Positions 47,653 to 60,240 of a DNA stretch of 64,000 bases are shown here, one piece after another. Below the pieces are notes generated by a model that had not been told where the DNA came from, did not search any database, and worked only from the letters and a program-made list of their open reading frames with translations. Source of the stretch: Silene conica (taxonomy: Eukaryota; Streptophyta; Magnoliopsida; Caryophyllales; Caryophyllaceae). The first letter of the stretch is position 1. The number at the start of each line of letters is the position of its first letter. The stretch spans positions 18,872,649-18,936,648 of the forward strand of contig CM055312.2 of assembly GCA_029255685.2 (NCBI GenBank), in the 5' to 3' direction. The position numbers and the translations under genes are program-made.

Positions 47653-48344
47653 GTATCTCTAAAATTTTCCAATTAATTTCGTTTAAGCGCTTAAACTTTT
47701 CAATTAAAATAAAAAAACAATTTGAAATTGGGTAAAACAATTCAGCCATTTCGTTTTAGCGCTATAATGAAATTTGGTAAAAAAAAACTAAGCGCCTAAT
47801 TAAATCACCCTAATAAGCTAATTAAACCCTAGCTAATTAATTATAATACTTCTAATTATAAACGCTTAACATAACAATTATACAGTACCATCTTCATCCT
47901 GCGTTCATCGTCATTCCCAGAAACAAAAACCAAAAAAAACTCCATCAGCGGTTTGATTTTCACGCGATATTCATCCTATTTCAACTTTGATTCTTACTCA
48001 GCCGGCGAAATTCATATTCAGTATAATTGATTGGGATTTCTGATAGGTATGATACTTCAATTTCAATTATTGTTATCATTTTGTTATTATCTCAATTCAA
48101 TTGTTGTTTATCTATCCGTCCCTGCATATAATCATATTCGTATTGTGACAATGTTATTATTTCAATTAAATTGTTGTTTCATCTATTCGGATTGTTGTTT
48201 CATCTATGCCTATGAAGCTCTGCCTTTCGTTTTAATACCTATTTATCGTAGATTCGTATGAAGTTTTTTTTTTGACGAAAGGTAAGTAATTGTTGCTTGG
48301 GGATGGTCTAAGTATAATTTGTGATAGTGAATTAGACGAAGTGG

Positions 48345-49547
48345 GTGGAATCGGAAGAGAGGAAGAATGGGAGCAGCAGAAGAACAAGTTGTAGGAGAGA
48401 AATCAACTACTCATCCTCCTCTAAGTCACGCCCGATTTCTCTCATGGAAACGCCAGAAGGTACTTTCCGTTTTCTACTCCTTCGTCTTCTTCATCTGGGA
48501 TTTGTGGCTCATGTAATATACGGCTATTTCACCTGCTTCTCTAATTTTAATTAGGTTTACCCTTAACTATTCTACTCTAAATGTACTTCCACCATTTTTT
48601 GAGCACGTACAACTCCTGTTTCCGCCACTGCTTATATCGTCAATATTAGGTTTCAATTATAAGTTCTGCTCCATGTTTTCGCCTTCATAGGATTCAATTT
48701 TCTGTTATCGAATTACAGTCATTTGAGACCGCTGCTTTAGTTAGTAATTATGTGACTTAGTGAGGCCAAAAGTGTGGTTATATACTTTCATATGATTTAT
48801 TTTCTTTTCGGTTAAAAACATAGCTGATTTTCCATGGATTTTTAGTTTTCCTGATAAAACTGGATACCCTTCTGCCACTTCTGTGAGGGGGATGGCTAAT
48901 TTACATTCTTAGTTTAAACAATCGGGTCTTTGGCATGCGCAAGCCTGGCTATGAGACAATAGCCAAAACGCTTGAGTGCGCCTCAAGTATGTGTTGTAGA
49001 TCAGGCGCACCTCGCCAAACCTAGAACTTTGCAACTTTCATATATTTTTTCCCCTATCATGCTCTTCTCTTAGACCTCAAGTCTTAGCTATTTTATCCCA
49101 AATCTATTACTCTTTTACATATTAGACCTCAAGCCCATCAAATGGTACTTTATTCGAATTAGAGATTTGTTTGAAGAAACAATGCACCTTGTTTATGAGA
49201 GGCTGGTGTCTAAGTCTTTGCTTCCCATCACGCTCCTAATTGCTTAAGGCCCTCTGATCCTCAGTGCATCTCGTGCTGTTAAACTAAGGGTGCAATAACG
49301 AGGTGTTTATTGGGTGTGTGTTAGGAAGTCTCTTATACCCATTTTTTTCCAAACTTGTACGAAATCGTTTGATTTTCTGCAGACAAAATATATAGTGCCG
49401 GAAGAAGGTAAAGATTGGGTAATGAAGACTATTAGAGATTCATGGAGAGTCTACAAAAGTCGTTTCAAGAAAAAGCATTTCTACGCCTATAAAGATGATA
49501 ATGGTTGTTATAGGACTAAAACTCTGTGTTTTGAGGACGACATTAGA
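48345..49547 (+). pseudogene. TnpA-like (Ptta/En-Spm) gene fragment
   Basis: The clearest exon is 49383-49547, bounded by acceptor TTTCTGCAG and donor GTAAGG. It encodes YIVPEEGKDWVMKTIRDSWR and then VYKSRFKKKHF. This matches the plant transposase Ptta/En-Spm domain (…IPEEAKxxVxxxxxxxWRxYKxxLKxxxF), the DNA-binding companion of CACTA transposase. An upstream frame (48345-48554) may be another exon. The rest of the gene was not found. Confidence 0.55.
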
Positions 49548-49659
49548 GTAAGGCAGTTTTAAATTCTTATTTCATGTACATCAGAATCAAAAACATAGCC
49601 TCCTTTTCAAAACTACTAAAGACCAAATTTTTCCAGTGACTCAGATTCACAAGTGAACC

Positions 49660-50135
49660 CCTGTATCATTCATCATATTCAGCCATCCACGATGTTGTCA
49701 TTCTTCGTGATGCTGAGTTTAGCAGCAGCTCTCTATTCTTCACCTCCTGCTGGATCATATCGGACAGGTTATTGGGCATAATCAGTCTATGATTCAGTCT
49801 TGCATTGTTTCTTGCTGCCATATGAAATAATAACATGCAGTCCAGATCAAGGTATGCAGTTGGTTATTCAGTGATTTCATTTCATTTTGTCTCCTCATTC
49901 TATCTTGTATTTTAATCCCACACCAGTTTTCAATGTGCTGCAACACAGATCTGATGTAGTCACAGTTAAAAACAGATGATCCTCAGTTTCTGATTTCTTC
50001 TCACAAATGCAGCAGTACTGATCCTGACTATATCCAAGCTGGCATAATTTATCGCTCAGAATCAAACCATTGTTTATGATCAGCCAAGTAATAAAAGCAT
50101 ATTTGGGAGTGTTTCAGTTATTCCAGATATATGGG
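49660..50135 (-). pseudogene. LINE zf-RVT-like fragment, antisense in CACTA 1
   Basis: The minus strand decodes to NTPKYAFITWLIINNGLILS, DKLCQLGYSQDQYCCICEKK and SETEDHLF. This is the zinc-binding domain that follows RT in plant LINEs (FxxWLxxxxxLxTxDxLxxxG … CxxCxxxxETxxHLF). In-frame stops lie just upstream and downstream. It was either a truncated LINE insertion or a captured fragment. Confidence 0.65.
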
Positions 50136-50429
50136 TGTCATTCCTGAATAGATTGTTGTTGCTTTATTTGTTGATATGTTGACAGCTAGGACTTATGTAA
50201 GGCGGATTAACATATGGGGATATGGTTTTATACTGTGTGATATGGAAGTTTTTATGTCTTAGTATGAAATCGTTAACATCCTGCAATTTTTTCAGTTTGT
50301 TTCACTTTAGATAGCTTGCTGAAGTTCTCGACTTTTTAATGTTATTGATCTTAATTTGTTGTTGGTTGATCTTTGATACGTGTTTCACTTGGAAATGTCA
50401 CTGTTGACTGTTTTTTGTTTATTTGATAT

Positions 50430-52060
50430 ATCTTTACAGGAATTTTAGTTTACCAGGGCTGCTCAAGGCAACTCCGAGGTATATTAGATGATTTCCTATC
50501 TTTTTGTTTTCGTGAGAATGTGAGGGTTTTATTTCATAATTAAATCAATTTAGAAGTAAGAGAACAAAGCATATAAGGTGCTGTACTTTGGACTAGTCTA
50601 GTTATTCATCACATATTCAAAATTGAAATTAAACTATCTATTGCTTCTTGTTTCAAATATGACTGATGGAGCACACCGAAGAGAACCCCGAATCTGTAAT
50701 TGGAGTTTTTGAGTTATTACTTGGCTAAGCTTAGTTTGATCGATTATGGTTGTGAAGATCTTGCCTTCGACCAATGCAGTTTGCAGTCTTGATAGTCTTT
50801 CTACCAATGCTGATGTTACATCTGTTTCTGTAGTAAGTGTTACATTCTGATTTTAAAAATGCTATTAAAAATGCAGTTTGATGTTCTTGGAATATCTAGA
50901 GTTCAATTATATCAGACCAGACTATCTACTGCCACTGTTCGTTGCTGCACTGCTGCTCACGGTAGGTACTTGCTGCCCTCACAACTCTACTGCACAAAGC
51001 CTGCACACGACAATCTGCCCATTTCAGATGTACCTTTAGTGCTGCTATTACTGAACACCATTGTTCCTGACTTCCTGTGTGTCTAAACCACTATTGTTGC
51101 ACCCTCTCAATGTTGGTATGCGTCTGTCTTAGGCTGTTGTACTCTGCTGGGCTGTTTGTACTAGACTGCCCCACTGATATCCTCCTCTACTGCTGTGTAG
51201 TTCAGAAGTTGGTTAGGAAGTAAGTGTTATTAGTCCTGGCTTTGATTGGTTGTGTGGATGGTATCTAAGCATGTTGGGATTTTAGTGAATGCTTGTTACG
51301 ATTAGTAGTAGTACGGGATTGGAAATAAGTGCTCTCCATATGTTTGCGTACTGCATGGTCTTACTTACATATCATGGATTTGATATTGGCTAGGAAAAAT
51401 TTATGCTCAACCTGTACTCACAAAGTTTTTAGAAAGGCTACCTCCAGAAGTTGTCAAGAAGTACTTATCTTGAGGTATATATCTTCTTCATTGCTCATTC
51501 TTAATTTTCTTTCATTTTTCACCCGTAAGTCATGCTGATGAAACTCAGGAGTTATTGAGAAGTATTTTGACGTGGTTAGCATTGTTTAGGGTCAAAAATA
51601 CGACTGTTGAGTTCAAGTACTCGTTGATTAGTTGTGTGGATTTTGTATATAGTTGGGATTCTTTACTCCTTTCCTTTGTGCCTTATTTTGAATGGCTTTC
51701 AAAAGGTAAGAATGCTGTTGATTTTGTGCTTCCTTTTGCAAAACAGGTTGCATTTGAGGTATTACTATTATGCATGTTGTCGGATGATTTTTTGTTCGGA
51801 TGGCAAGCAACTTACATCAATATCTCGTGGGATAATGGAGTACTACAACGACATGAAGACTTTTATTTAATAATAATCGTTAAATCATTTGTTCTATTTT
51901 AAACATTTGGTACATTTTTTGTACTTCAACATTTGCGAAGTTCTATTTTTAATCCTTTTTGGAGATGTAATTGACATTCATTTTTGAGATTGAATAATTC
52001 TATTGTAATTTTTGAATGATATGCAATAATACACGATTATTAAGAATTGCAATTCTCTAT
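50430..52060. other. CACTA 1 right interior
   Basis: Plus-strand frames at 50859, 51555 and others have no recognisable domain. Introns or exons of the TnpA-like gene may be here but cannot be assigned. Confidence 0.4.
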
Positions 52061-52479
52061 TGTGTTTGGATGAACTAGTGTTGCGTTTGTTTAGTACAAG
52101 TGTTGTTTTTGGACGTAACTAGTGTTGCGTTCTCAAAATAAAAATGTCGCATTTGTTCGATATAAGTGTTGCTTTTTAATATAAAAAGTATTGCATTTGT
52201 CTACGAAAAGTGTTGCTAATTTTTCACAAGAAGTGTTGCATTAGAAAATAATAATGTTGCCATTGCATTTGAAAAAAGTGTTGCATAAAAGTAACATATA
52301 TAACACTTTATAAAAGTGTTGCAATAGTTCAAAAAGTGTTGCATAAAGTGTTGCAATGAGCTAATGCAACGAGACTTTATACAGCACTTCATTAAGTGTT
52401 GCATAAACTCTATAGCAACACTTATATGACATTATGCAACAATAGTGGAGTGTTGCTATAAAATCAAAATGTAGTAGTG

Positions 52480-53300
52480 TTAGCAATTCTTTGACATGTT
52501 TTTGTTAATGAACTTTGATTCCTTCTTGAGTTTGTTGAATTTGAAGTCCAAGGAAGAACTTTAGTTCTCCCATCATACTCATCTCGAATTTGGAAGTCAT
52601 CAAATCAGAGAAGTACTTGCACAACTTTTTGTTTGTTGAGCCAAAAATAATATCGTCAACATAGATCTGAACGACTAGTAGATCTGAGTTCTTGTTTTTA
52701 AGAAATAAGGTTTTGTCCACAGATCCTCTCTTGAATCCACTATCCAATAGGAATTTTGATAATCTGTCGTACTATGCCCTAGGTGCTTGTTTTAGGCCAT
52801 AAAGAGCTTTGTCCAATTTGAATACATGATCCTTGAGTTTGCTGTCAGGAAATCCAGGAGGTTGTTCAACAAATACTTCCTCTTGGAGATAGCCATTAAG
52901 AAAGGCAGTCTTAACGTCCATCTGAAATAACTTTATTCCTTTATGAGCGGCAAATGCAATGAGTAGCCTTATTGCTTCAAGACGAGCAACAGGAGCGAAG
53001 GTTTCGTCATAATCGATTCCTTCTTGTTGGTTGTATCCTTGAACCACTAATCTAGCCTTGTTTCGTACAATGACTCCAGTGTCATCTAGTTTTTTTTCTG
53101 AATACCCATCTAGTTCCAATGACAGTTCTGTCCTTAGGTCGAGGAACAAGATGCCAAACTTTGTTTCTTTCAAATTGTTGGAGTTCTTCTTGCATGGCAA
53201 CTATTCAGTCTGGTTCTGCGAGTGCTTCCTTTATATTTGAAGGTTCAATGGTGGAGAGAAAGGAGTAGAATGAGCAATAGTTGTTTAAGCTCCTTCGAGT
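52480..53300 (-). pseudogene. Copia reverse transcriptase
   Basis: RVT_2-type RT. The N-terminal part, with frameshifts near 53210 and 53090, shows [20 protein letters not shown] and [31 protein letters not shown] is followed by a TAG where the family has Trp. The active site YVDDIIFGS is in the second frame (52747-52505). The end of the domain is separated from RNase H by the CACTA at 46703-52479. Confidence 0.88.
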
Positions 53301-53541
53301 TTGAACTCCATCTGTCAGGCTTCCTATGACATTGTCCGGGGATGAGAGCCCTTATATCTCCAGTTCCTTGATTGATTGTTACCGCTACTTGACTCGGGAT
53401 TTTGACTTGTTATGCCTGAATCCGGACCTGGCGTTATAGTACGGTCAGGTATAACTCTGACCTCTTCCCTTTGGTTTTGATTCAAAGTTATAGCTTCATT
53501 AGCTATAACTCTGGGTTCCAAGTCATTAGTTTGAGAATGAT
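53300..53541 (-). other. Integrase-RT linker with VIANEAIT repeat
   Basis: Low-complexity linker of the copia polyprotein. It includes RVIANEAIT, encoded by the inverted repeat at 53484-53510. The same peptide occurs twice in gag. Confidence 0.65.
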
Positions 53542-54654
53542 CTACAGTATCATCAACTTTAGTTTCAGTTCTGTACCGTTATCTCCCAAGTTAAGTTCAT
53601 CATGAGTCCCTTGAATCTCACCTTCTTCATTTTCTAACTCAGGAGGATCTTCCCTTGACAACCGAAAATCCGGTTTGTCTAGGATTTCCTTTTCGTCCTG
53701 GAAAGGCTTATCAAATGCATTATTTTCATCAAAGATAACATGAATACTCTCTTCTATGCATAAGGTATGTTTGTTAAAAACTTTGTAGGTTTTACTATGA
53801 TCAGAATATCCTATAAAAATTGCTTCATCGTTTCTAGGGTCAAATTTGCTTAATCTATTTTTATCATTGTTATGAACAAAGCATTTACTCCCCAAACATC
53901 TTAGATTAGATATATTAGGTTTACGACCTCGTAGAAGTTCATAAGGTGTCTTTTTAAGGATAGGTCTAATCATAGCACGATTATGAATATAACAAGCTGT
54001 ACTAATAGCCTCAGCCCAAAAGTTTCTAGGTAGACCACTACAAAGAAGCATTGTTCTAGCCATGTCTTCTAGGGTTCTGTTCATACGTTCTACGACTCCA
54101 TTCTGTTGTGGGGTTCTAGGTGCTGAGAAGTTATGTCCAACACCATTGGTTTTACAGAACTCAATAAAGGCATGATTGTCAAACTCAGTTCCATGGTTAG
54201 TACGAATTGTTACTAGGTTAGATTTTAATTTGTTTTGGACAAGTTTCATGAGACTAACAAATTCATCAAATGTTTCGTCTTTAGAATGAAGAAAGATTGG
54301 CCAAACAAATCTAGAATAATCATCAACTAGAACGAAGATGTACCTGGAACCACCTCTGCTTCTTACCTTCATAGGGCCACATAGATCCATTTGTACTTGT
54401 TCAAGAGCTTGTTCTGTACTTACCACTCTTTTCGGCTTGAAAGATGATCTGACATGTTTGCAACGCGCGCATGTGTCACACATCTTTACTTGATCAAATT
54501 TAATCTTTGGGAGACCTTCGACCAAGTCCCATCTTTTCAGCTTACTTAGAATAGGTGAGCTAATATGACCAAATCTCTTATGCCATAAACATGGATCATC
54601 TAGCGTATCTTTCATGCAAGAGAGAGAGAGAGAGAGAGTTAGTAGGTACGACAT
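53542..54654 (-). pseudogene. Copia integrase
   Basis: GAG_pre-integrase and rve core. The zinc-binding region has HKRFGHIS and CDTCARCKH. Catalytic positions: the first Asp is in QMDLCGPM. The second lies in RTNHGTEF, where Asp is replaced by Asn. The Glu is in PQQNGVVERMNRTLEDM. A C-terminal region with NNDKNRLSKFDPR and IFIGYSDHSKTY follows. A GA microsatellite (54627-54643) lies at the frame junction with the protease segment. Confidence 0.9.
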
Positions 54655-55757
54655 TTAAATCAATCATGTAAACGTTTTTCTTTCTATGACCTTCAAGGAT
54701 TACTTTGCTTGTACCTTCCATAATTATACGACAAACATCTGCATGAAAAACAACTTTGTTTCCTTTGTCGCATAATTGAGATATACTTATTAGATTATGT
54801 TTGAGACCACTTACCAGGTATACATCACTTATAGCATGAGATGATGAAATACCTATCTTATCAATTCCTATAATCTTTCCCTTCTTATTATCACCGAAGG
54901 TAACTTTTCCTCCGTCAAAGGGTTTTAGGGATAGAAATAGGTTTACGTCACCTGTCATATGTCTTGAGCATCCATTGTCGAGATACCACAAATTATTCTC
55001 CTTAGGGAAGAACTGCACACAAAAATTTAAAGACAGGATTTAGGCACCCAAGCATACTTGGGACCTTTGTAGTTAGTAATCACAAATACATCTTCTTTTC
55101 TAACCCATACTTGTCTAATGTGAGATCTTTTATAATTGTAGTAGTTAGGTTTTGATGTTTTTGTGTATGTCTTAGGAGGTACTTTTGGTGTCCATTTTTT
55201 GTGTGTTGTAGGTTGAGGGTTTTGTTTGGTTCTATTTTTCTTTTCTTCGTAATCAAAGGTCATGTCATAGAACCATCTGTGTGATCACTGTTTCTTTCCT
55301 CAACGTTGTCATCATCACTATCAGTAATGGAAATAATGTCGTTTGGTATACCTAAGGATTTAACAAACTTAACTCCGGTTTTAAAATCTTGTGCGTGTTT
55401 TACACAGTTTTCATAGAGGTGTCCAGTTTGACCACAATAACTGCATATTTGATACTCAGGTAGGTCGACATATTTTCTTCTTCTAAAGTCTCGATCTGTG
55501 GGACTTTGTTTATACTTTGAGTGATAATCCCTTCTACCATAACACTCGTGACCTAATCCCATATTCATGTTATTATCAGATTGTTCAGTCGGGAAGTTTA
55601 GTACGTTAGTACTTCCTTTCCATTTATTGTGAACCTTCCGTGCATGAAGAAGGAGGTCCTTTAAAGAATCAATTTCCATTTTACAGGCACTATGGTCGAT
55701 GTTGCTAAATTATTTTAGGTTTTGAATGTCTTTATGAAAGTCAGAAACTATATTAGC
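54596..55757 (-). pseudogene. Copia gag C-terminus and protease
   Basis: Three overlapping pieces. The nucleocapsid knuckle CSYCGQTGHLYENC is in 55679-55260. A basic linker covers 55263-55027. The protease piece 55018-54596 has WYLDNGCSRHMTGD, where the family active site is DSGCSRHMTG, so Ser is replaced by Asn. VSGLKHNLISISQLCDKGN follows. Frameshifts separate the pieces. The right end is cut by the CACTA element at 55761. Confidence 0.85.
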
Positions 55758-56675
55758 ATGCACTACAACAAAATGGCACTTGCGCCACGATTTATGTCAC
55801 GGGAATTCATAATTCGAGACCTAAATTTGCTTAGTCACGGGAAAAAAAGTCCCCTTCCTTCAAAATTAATTGGTAAAAAAATTTATGTCACGGGAAAATA
55901 TATCCGTGACAAATAATTGTTTTTAGTCACGAATTAAGCCATGACCGTGGCTAACAAATGCGTTTAGTCACGCATCAAGTCACGAACGTGGCTAATAATT
56001 ATTTTTAGCCACAATGTCGTGGCTAATTATGATTTATTGTCACATGTAAGTTAACCGTGACTAATTAGTGTGCTTAGCCACACTGAATTCTTAACGTGGC
56101 TAATTATGATTTATTGTCACAACTAAATTATCCGTGATTATATTGCTCTTAGCCACACACTGAATTCTTACCGTAGCTAATTGTGATTTATTGTCACAAG
56201 TAAATTACCCGTGACTAATTATTGCTCTTAGCTACACATTGGATTTTTACCGTGACTACTATTTTTGATATGATAACAAATAATAGTACAAAATTATTAG
56301 TGCAACATGATGTGTACTGTGACATCAAGATGATTGCGCCGTATTATTGCAAGATGTGAATAATATTCGTACTTAATGTTCTTCACTATTGACGTAAATG
56401 ATCTTATTATGATTATTCTTATTATTGGATTTAGTCTGTCACAAGTGAGAATTTGTGCAATTTATTATGATTATTCTTATTAACACTACTGACTTGAAAA
56501 TGAATATGATTATATGAATAAATGATTGTTGTTTAACAATTTATTTTGCTTTATTTTCGTTGAATGCTGCTTTACTTTAAGTATACGTTTAATTATGTAA
56601 TGACAATTTTGTAATTTCAAAGCTACTTACCCAGTTACTCAATTTATTAAATTGCGCAACAAGCCCGACAAAAAA

Positions 56676-56930
56676 CACTACAACAAATTGACACTTGCGC
56701 CACGATTTATGCCACGGGAATTTATAATTCGTGGCTAAATTTTGTTTAGCCACGGGAAAAATTTTATTCACTATTTTAGAAAAAAATTATGCCACGGGAA
56801 AATCTTTCCCGTGGCAAAAAGTCAATTGCGCCACAATTTAGGTTACAGTCGTGGCTAATAATCATTTTTGTCACGAACAATGTCACACCCATGGCAAATA
56901 TATATTTATAATTCTTTTTTTGTTAAATTT
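56676..56930 (+). repeat. Internal second left terminus of CACTA 2
   Basis: CACTACAACAAATTGACACT at 56676 is followed by TGCGCCACGATTTATGCCAC and further GCCACGGGAA repeats, closely resembling 55761 onward. No separate right end was found, so this is a duplicated or nested truncated end. Confidence 0.8.
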
Positions 56931-58017
56931 ATAATATTGAATAACATTATTTAGTGACCGCATCACATTTAAAGAGAAAGTATGTCCAATTAAATAATTA
57001 ACTTATTAACACCTATCATTGAGAAGTCTGAAACTAATATATCGTTAAATAAGCTTTTCATTAGAAAATTGATTTACAACTTTATTTGTAAAATATTTCT
57101 ACAAAAACTTGAATTCGAGATGTTAAATTGGAAAAATTGGGGAAGTTTTTAAGGAGAAAAAAAAGAAAAGACTATTAGATTTAAAATATGATTAAATAAA
57201 AAAAAAGTAGTCTAAAAAATTAAATTCAAAATGATTTCCAACAAATCATGGAATAAAATGGAAAAAAAACATATTGATAAAACAACCGATATATAAAAAT
57301 CAATATAGAAAAACAATTTAATTATTGAAAATGAGCGTATCACACCGAATAGTAAAATGGAAATTAAAATAATAAATTTACATGTGTAAATAATGTGAAA
57401 TTTTGTTGACAAAAAGAAATATCAAGAATAATGAAAAGAAATCAATTTAGAGAAAACAAAAATTTATACGATATTTTCTGTGTTTTTTGGCAAAAACTGA
57501 TTATTTTCGAGTTAATAATGACTTGGTCATTTATTTTAGTAATAAAACTCGGTCATTGATACCCATATGTAATCATTATTCAAAAGTGATCATTACTTAG
57601 TAAAAAGTGATTAAACTTTTTTTAGTTACAAATACGATGATCTTACAAATAGTATTTGTTTGAAAAAATATATGAAAAAATGGATAAAAGAAAAATAAAA
57701 TAAAAATGCCGACAAATGAAAAAAAAAAAAAAATTGTATTAGGGAAAAAATATAAGGAAAATGTGATTAAATAGTTTTGAGAAAATGGTTTTGTTGACTC
57801 GGGCAAAAAATGACCCGAGCATCATTAGTCGGGAGGTCAACATTGAAAACTCGAGTAATTTGAGAAAAATAATATTTTTTTCGCAAAAATATGTAAATCA
57901 TTCAATATTTTTTCGCAAAAATAATAGAGAAGGTAATTTAGAAAAAAAGGAATATAATTTAAAAAGGTTTCAAAGTGTTAACTATATCAACAAGCTTAAG
58001 TTTCATTTTCGGTAGCT
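56930..58017. other. CACTA 2 interior, AT-rich
   Basis: No genes. Contains a small stem GACTCGGGC…GACCCGAGC (57797-57820) between GTTGAC and GTCAAC. Otherwise A/T-rich. Confidence 0.5.
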
Positions 58018-58095
58018 CATCATAAGAACTCCACAGTTAAGCGTGCTAAGGTGAGAATAGTCGTGGGATGAGTGACCTCCTGGGGAGGATATACG
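58018..58095 (+). pseudogene. 5S rRNA-like segment
   Basis: Sequence blocks AGAACTCCACAGTTAAGCGT, GCTAAGGTGAGAATAGT and GGGATGAGTGACCTCCTGGG match the middle and 3' half of plant 5S rRNA (…AACTCCGCAGTTAAGCGTGC … GGATGGGTGACCTCCTGGGA). This includes the internal-control A box/C box region. The 5' third and the closing stem are absent. It is a degenerate copy, possibly from a 5S-containing retroelement, not a working rRNA gene. Confidence 0.75.
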
Positions 58096-58186
58096 ATTCG
58101 CAAAAGTGAATGACTTGTGATTGTAAGTAACGAGTTGAGATAACTAACCAAGCAAGGATTAAAGCTTGACAAAATTCCATAAGTAA

Positions 58187-58376
58187 CCAAATGTGTTTGG
58201 TAGTGTGGTGGTTGCTCACCTCATCCCTTAACCCTGAGGTCAGGGGTTCGATTCCTACCCATGGGATTGGAGCAACTCTTTGGCAAGCCGTTTACCTCTA
58301 CGTGAGAGAGCCCGCGGCGAGGGGATTATACACCGTTGTCGACACGGTGGACACCCCGGTTCAGACAAAAAAAAAA
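58187..58376 (+). mobile_element. tRNA-derived SINE
   Basis: Starts near TGTGTTTGGTAGTGTGGTGG (box A-like). Box B GGTTCGATTCC is at about 58246-58256. The body (GAGAGAGCCCGCGGCG … CGGTTCAGAC) ends in a run of A at 58367-58376. Clear Pol III promoter spacing. No target duplication could be resolved. Family not identified. Confidence 0.8.
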
Positions 58377-58695
58377 TTCATATGTGAAAATATTTTCATT
58401 ATAAGTAAAAAATAATATATTACATTTTGTTTATTTATTTTTTATTTTTTGTTTGTCACGGGAATAATTTTGGCCACGAGAATTAATTTTTGGTCACGGG
58501 AATTATTAGCCACGTGAGAATCTGTGGCTAAAAATATAATTTTAGCCACGTTCTTGTTTTTCCCGTGGCTATCTGTTAGCCACGACCACTTGGGCCACAT
58601 AAGGTATTTCCGTGACAAAGAGCTTTAGCCACGGGAAATTAGTACTTGCGCCACGAATTTAGTCGTGGCCCAAGTGCTTAATTGTAGTAGTGATG

Positions 58696-59951
58696 TTCCT
58701 ACTTGATGTTAGATAAGTTGAATTCTAGATCCATGATTTTCTTTTCGAGGATCTCAACTTCTTCTAGATGACTCTCATCTTCAGCAACTGTTGATGATTT
58801 GGACTTTAGAAGCTCATTTGTCTTTCTCAATTCTGAAGTTATTGCTTCATTAGCTATACCTTTGGATTGAAGCTCTTTAATGTTGAGTTTTAGTTTTGAG
58901 GTTATAGCTTCATTAGCTATAACTTTAGACTCAAGAACCTTTTTCTCAGACATCACTGTTTCCAACTTAACATTAGTTTCAATGTTTATTTTGGATTTCA
59001 GTTTCTTAGCTTTGGCTTTAAGAAGTTGATTTTCCTCAGCGATATCAAGGATTTGTTCCTTCAACTCATCTATCTCAAGACTTTGTTCATGGCATTGGTC
59101 TAGGGTTTTCTTAAAGTATTTAATTAACATAGCCTTAGACAGATTTTTGACTTGACTCCTAAGTTGCAGAAAATTTACCTCTTGGTCTTCGTCATCCGAG
59201 TCGGATTCTCCAAGGAGACACATTTGAGATGCGTTGTCTTCATCATGGTTGTTGGTGATTAAATCTAGACTGGCATTGCTTAAGCATAGGTTTGCTACCT
59301 AATCTTCTTCTGAGTCCTCGTCATCTTCAGATTCTAATTCTCCCCAACACGACGCAAACATCACCTTTCTGAATTCCATTTTGGTCTTGTCCCTCTTGGA
59401 TTTGTCTTTGATATTGTCTAAGCTTGGATAGTCCTTGATCATGTGATCTTGTTGACCGCACATGAAACATCCTCTTTTGAAGAATGTTTGTTTAGAGCCA
59501 GTTTTCCTTTTGTCAACTGTCTTGTTATTAGGGTTTTTGTATCTTCCTTTAAAAACCGCTTTCTTGAATCGTCTTGCGAATAGAACTGTTTCGTCTTCTA
59601 GTTCTTGTTCGCATCCCTCACTTGTAGAGGCTCGAAGTGCGACGCCTTTTCCTTTAAGGCCGTCTTCATCATCTTTGTTTAGCATGATCTCATGAGCCAT
59701 CAGAGATCCTATGAGTTCTTGGTAAGTCATTTGTGATAGGTCACGCGCTTCTTTAATGGCCGTGATTTTGAGTTGCCACTTTTTAGTAAGACTTCTGAGA
59801 ATCTTTCGAATGATATCTTCATAATCGATCTTCCTACCAAGGTTCCGTAGTTCATTAATAATGCAAGAAAATCGTGCAGACATGCTATCAGTAGATTCAT
59901 TATTTTCCAAGGTGAAAATTTCATATCTTTGAATGAGCAAATCTATACGAT
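58696..59951 (-). pseudogene. gag: Copia gag (UBN2-type), middle part
   Basis: Capsid of the copia element. From the CACTA junction (59951) it reads DLLIQRYEIFTLENNESTDS and EELIGSLMAHEIML-like sequence, with a knuckle CFMCGQQDHMIKDY whose last Cys is Tyr. After a stop at 59299 a coiled-coil region (59223-58699) contains KVIANEAIT and GIANEAIT. The CACTA at 55761-58692 separates it from the next piece and that at 59952-63955 separates it from its N-terminus. Confidence 0.82.
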
Positions 59952-59969
59952 CACTACAAGAATTACCTA

Positions 59970-60240
59970 AAATAGCGACTAAACAGGCGACCACACAGGT
60001 AGTCGCTAAATTAGCGACCGCAGAAAAAAAGCGGGCGACCGATATCGGTCGGCAAAATTAGCGACCAAAAGCTTATCCCCAACTTATCCTAAAAAAATCC
60101 GCGCGAATCCGAGGGCGACCATAGCGCCATTTTACCGACCGAAAGTGGTCGCTAATTTAGCGACCGAAATCAGTCGCTAAATTTAGCTGCCGATTTCGGT
60201 CGCTAATTTAGCTACCGATTTCGGTCGCTAACCCTCTGTT
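59970..60240. repeat. Left subterminal repeats of CACTA 3
   Basis: Repeated AGCGACCGAAATCGGTCGCT-type palindromic units, the expected binding sites of the TnpA-like protein. Irregularly spaced. Confidence 0.9.

Larger units (their letters stand above)
55761..58692. mobile_element. CACTA element 2 (2.9 kb)
   Basis: The left end CACTACAACAAAATGGCAC and the inverted right end CACTACTACAATTAAGCAC are flanked by ATG (55758-55760 and 58693-58695). The subterminal repeat is GCCACGGGAA/CGTGGCTAA, present in many copies at both ends. There is a second CACTACAACAAATTGACAC left-type terminus at 56676, with its own subterminal repeats. No transposase. Interior AT-rich, with a 5S-like segment and a SINE. 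Confidence 0.92.

Noticed and set aside
58018-58095. Functional 5S rRNA gene
   Set aside because: The 5' third is missing and several conserved positions are changed; no tandem array.
58187-58260. Possible functional tRNA gene
   Set aside because: Box A and B are present but the cloverleaf is poor and the sequence continues into a SINE body with poly(A).
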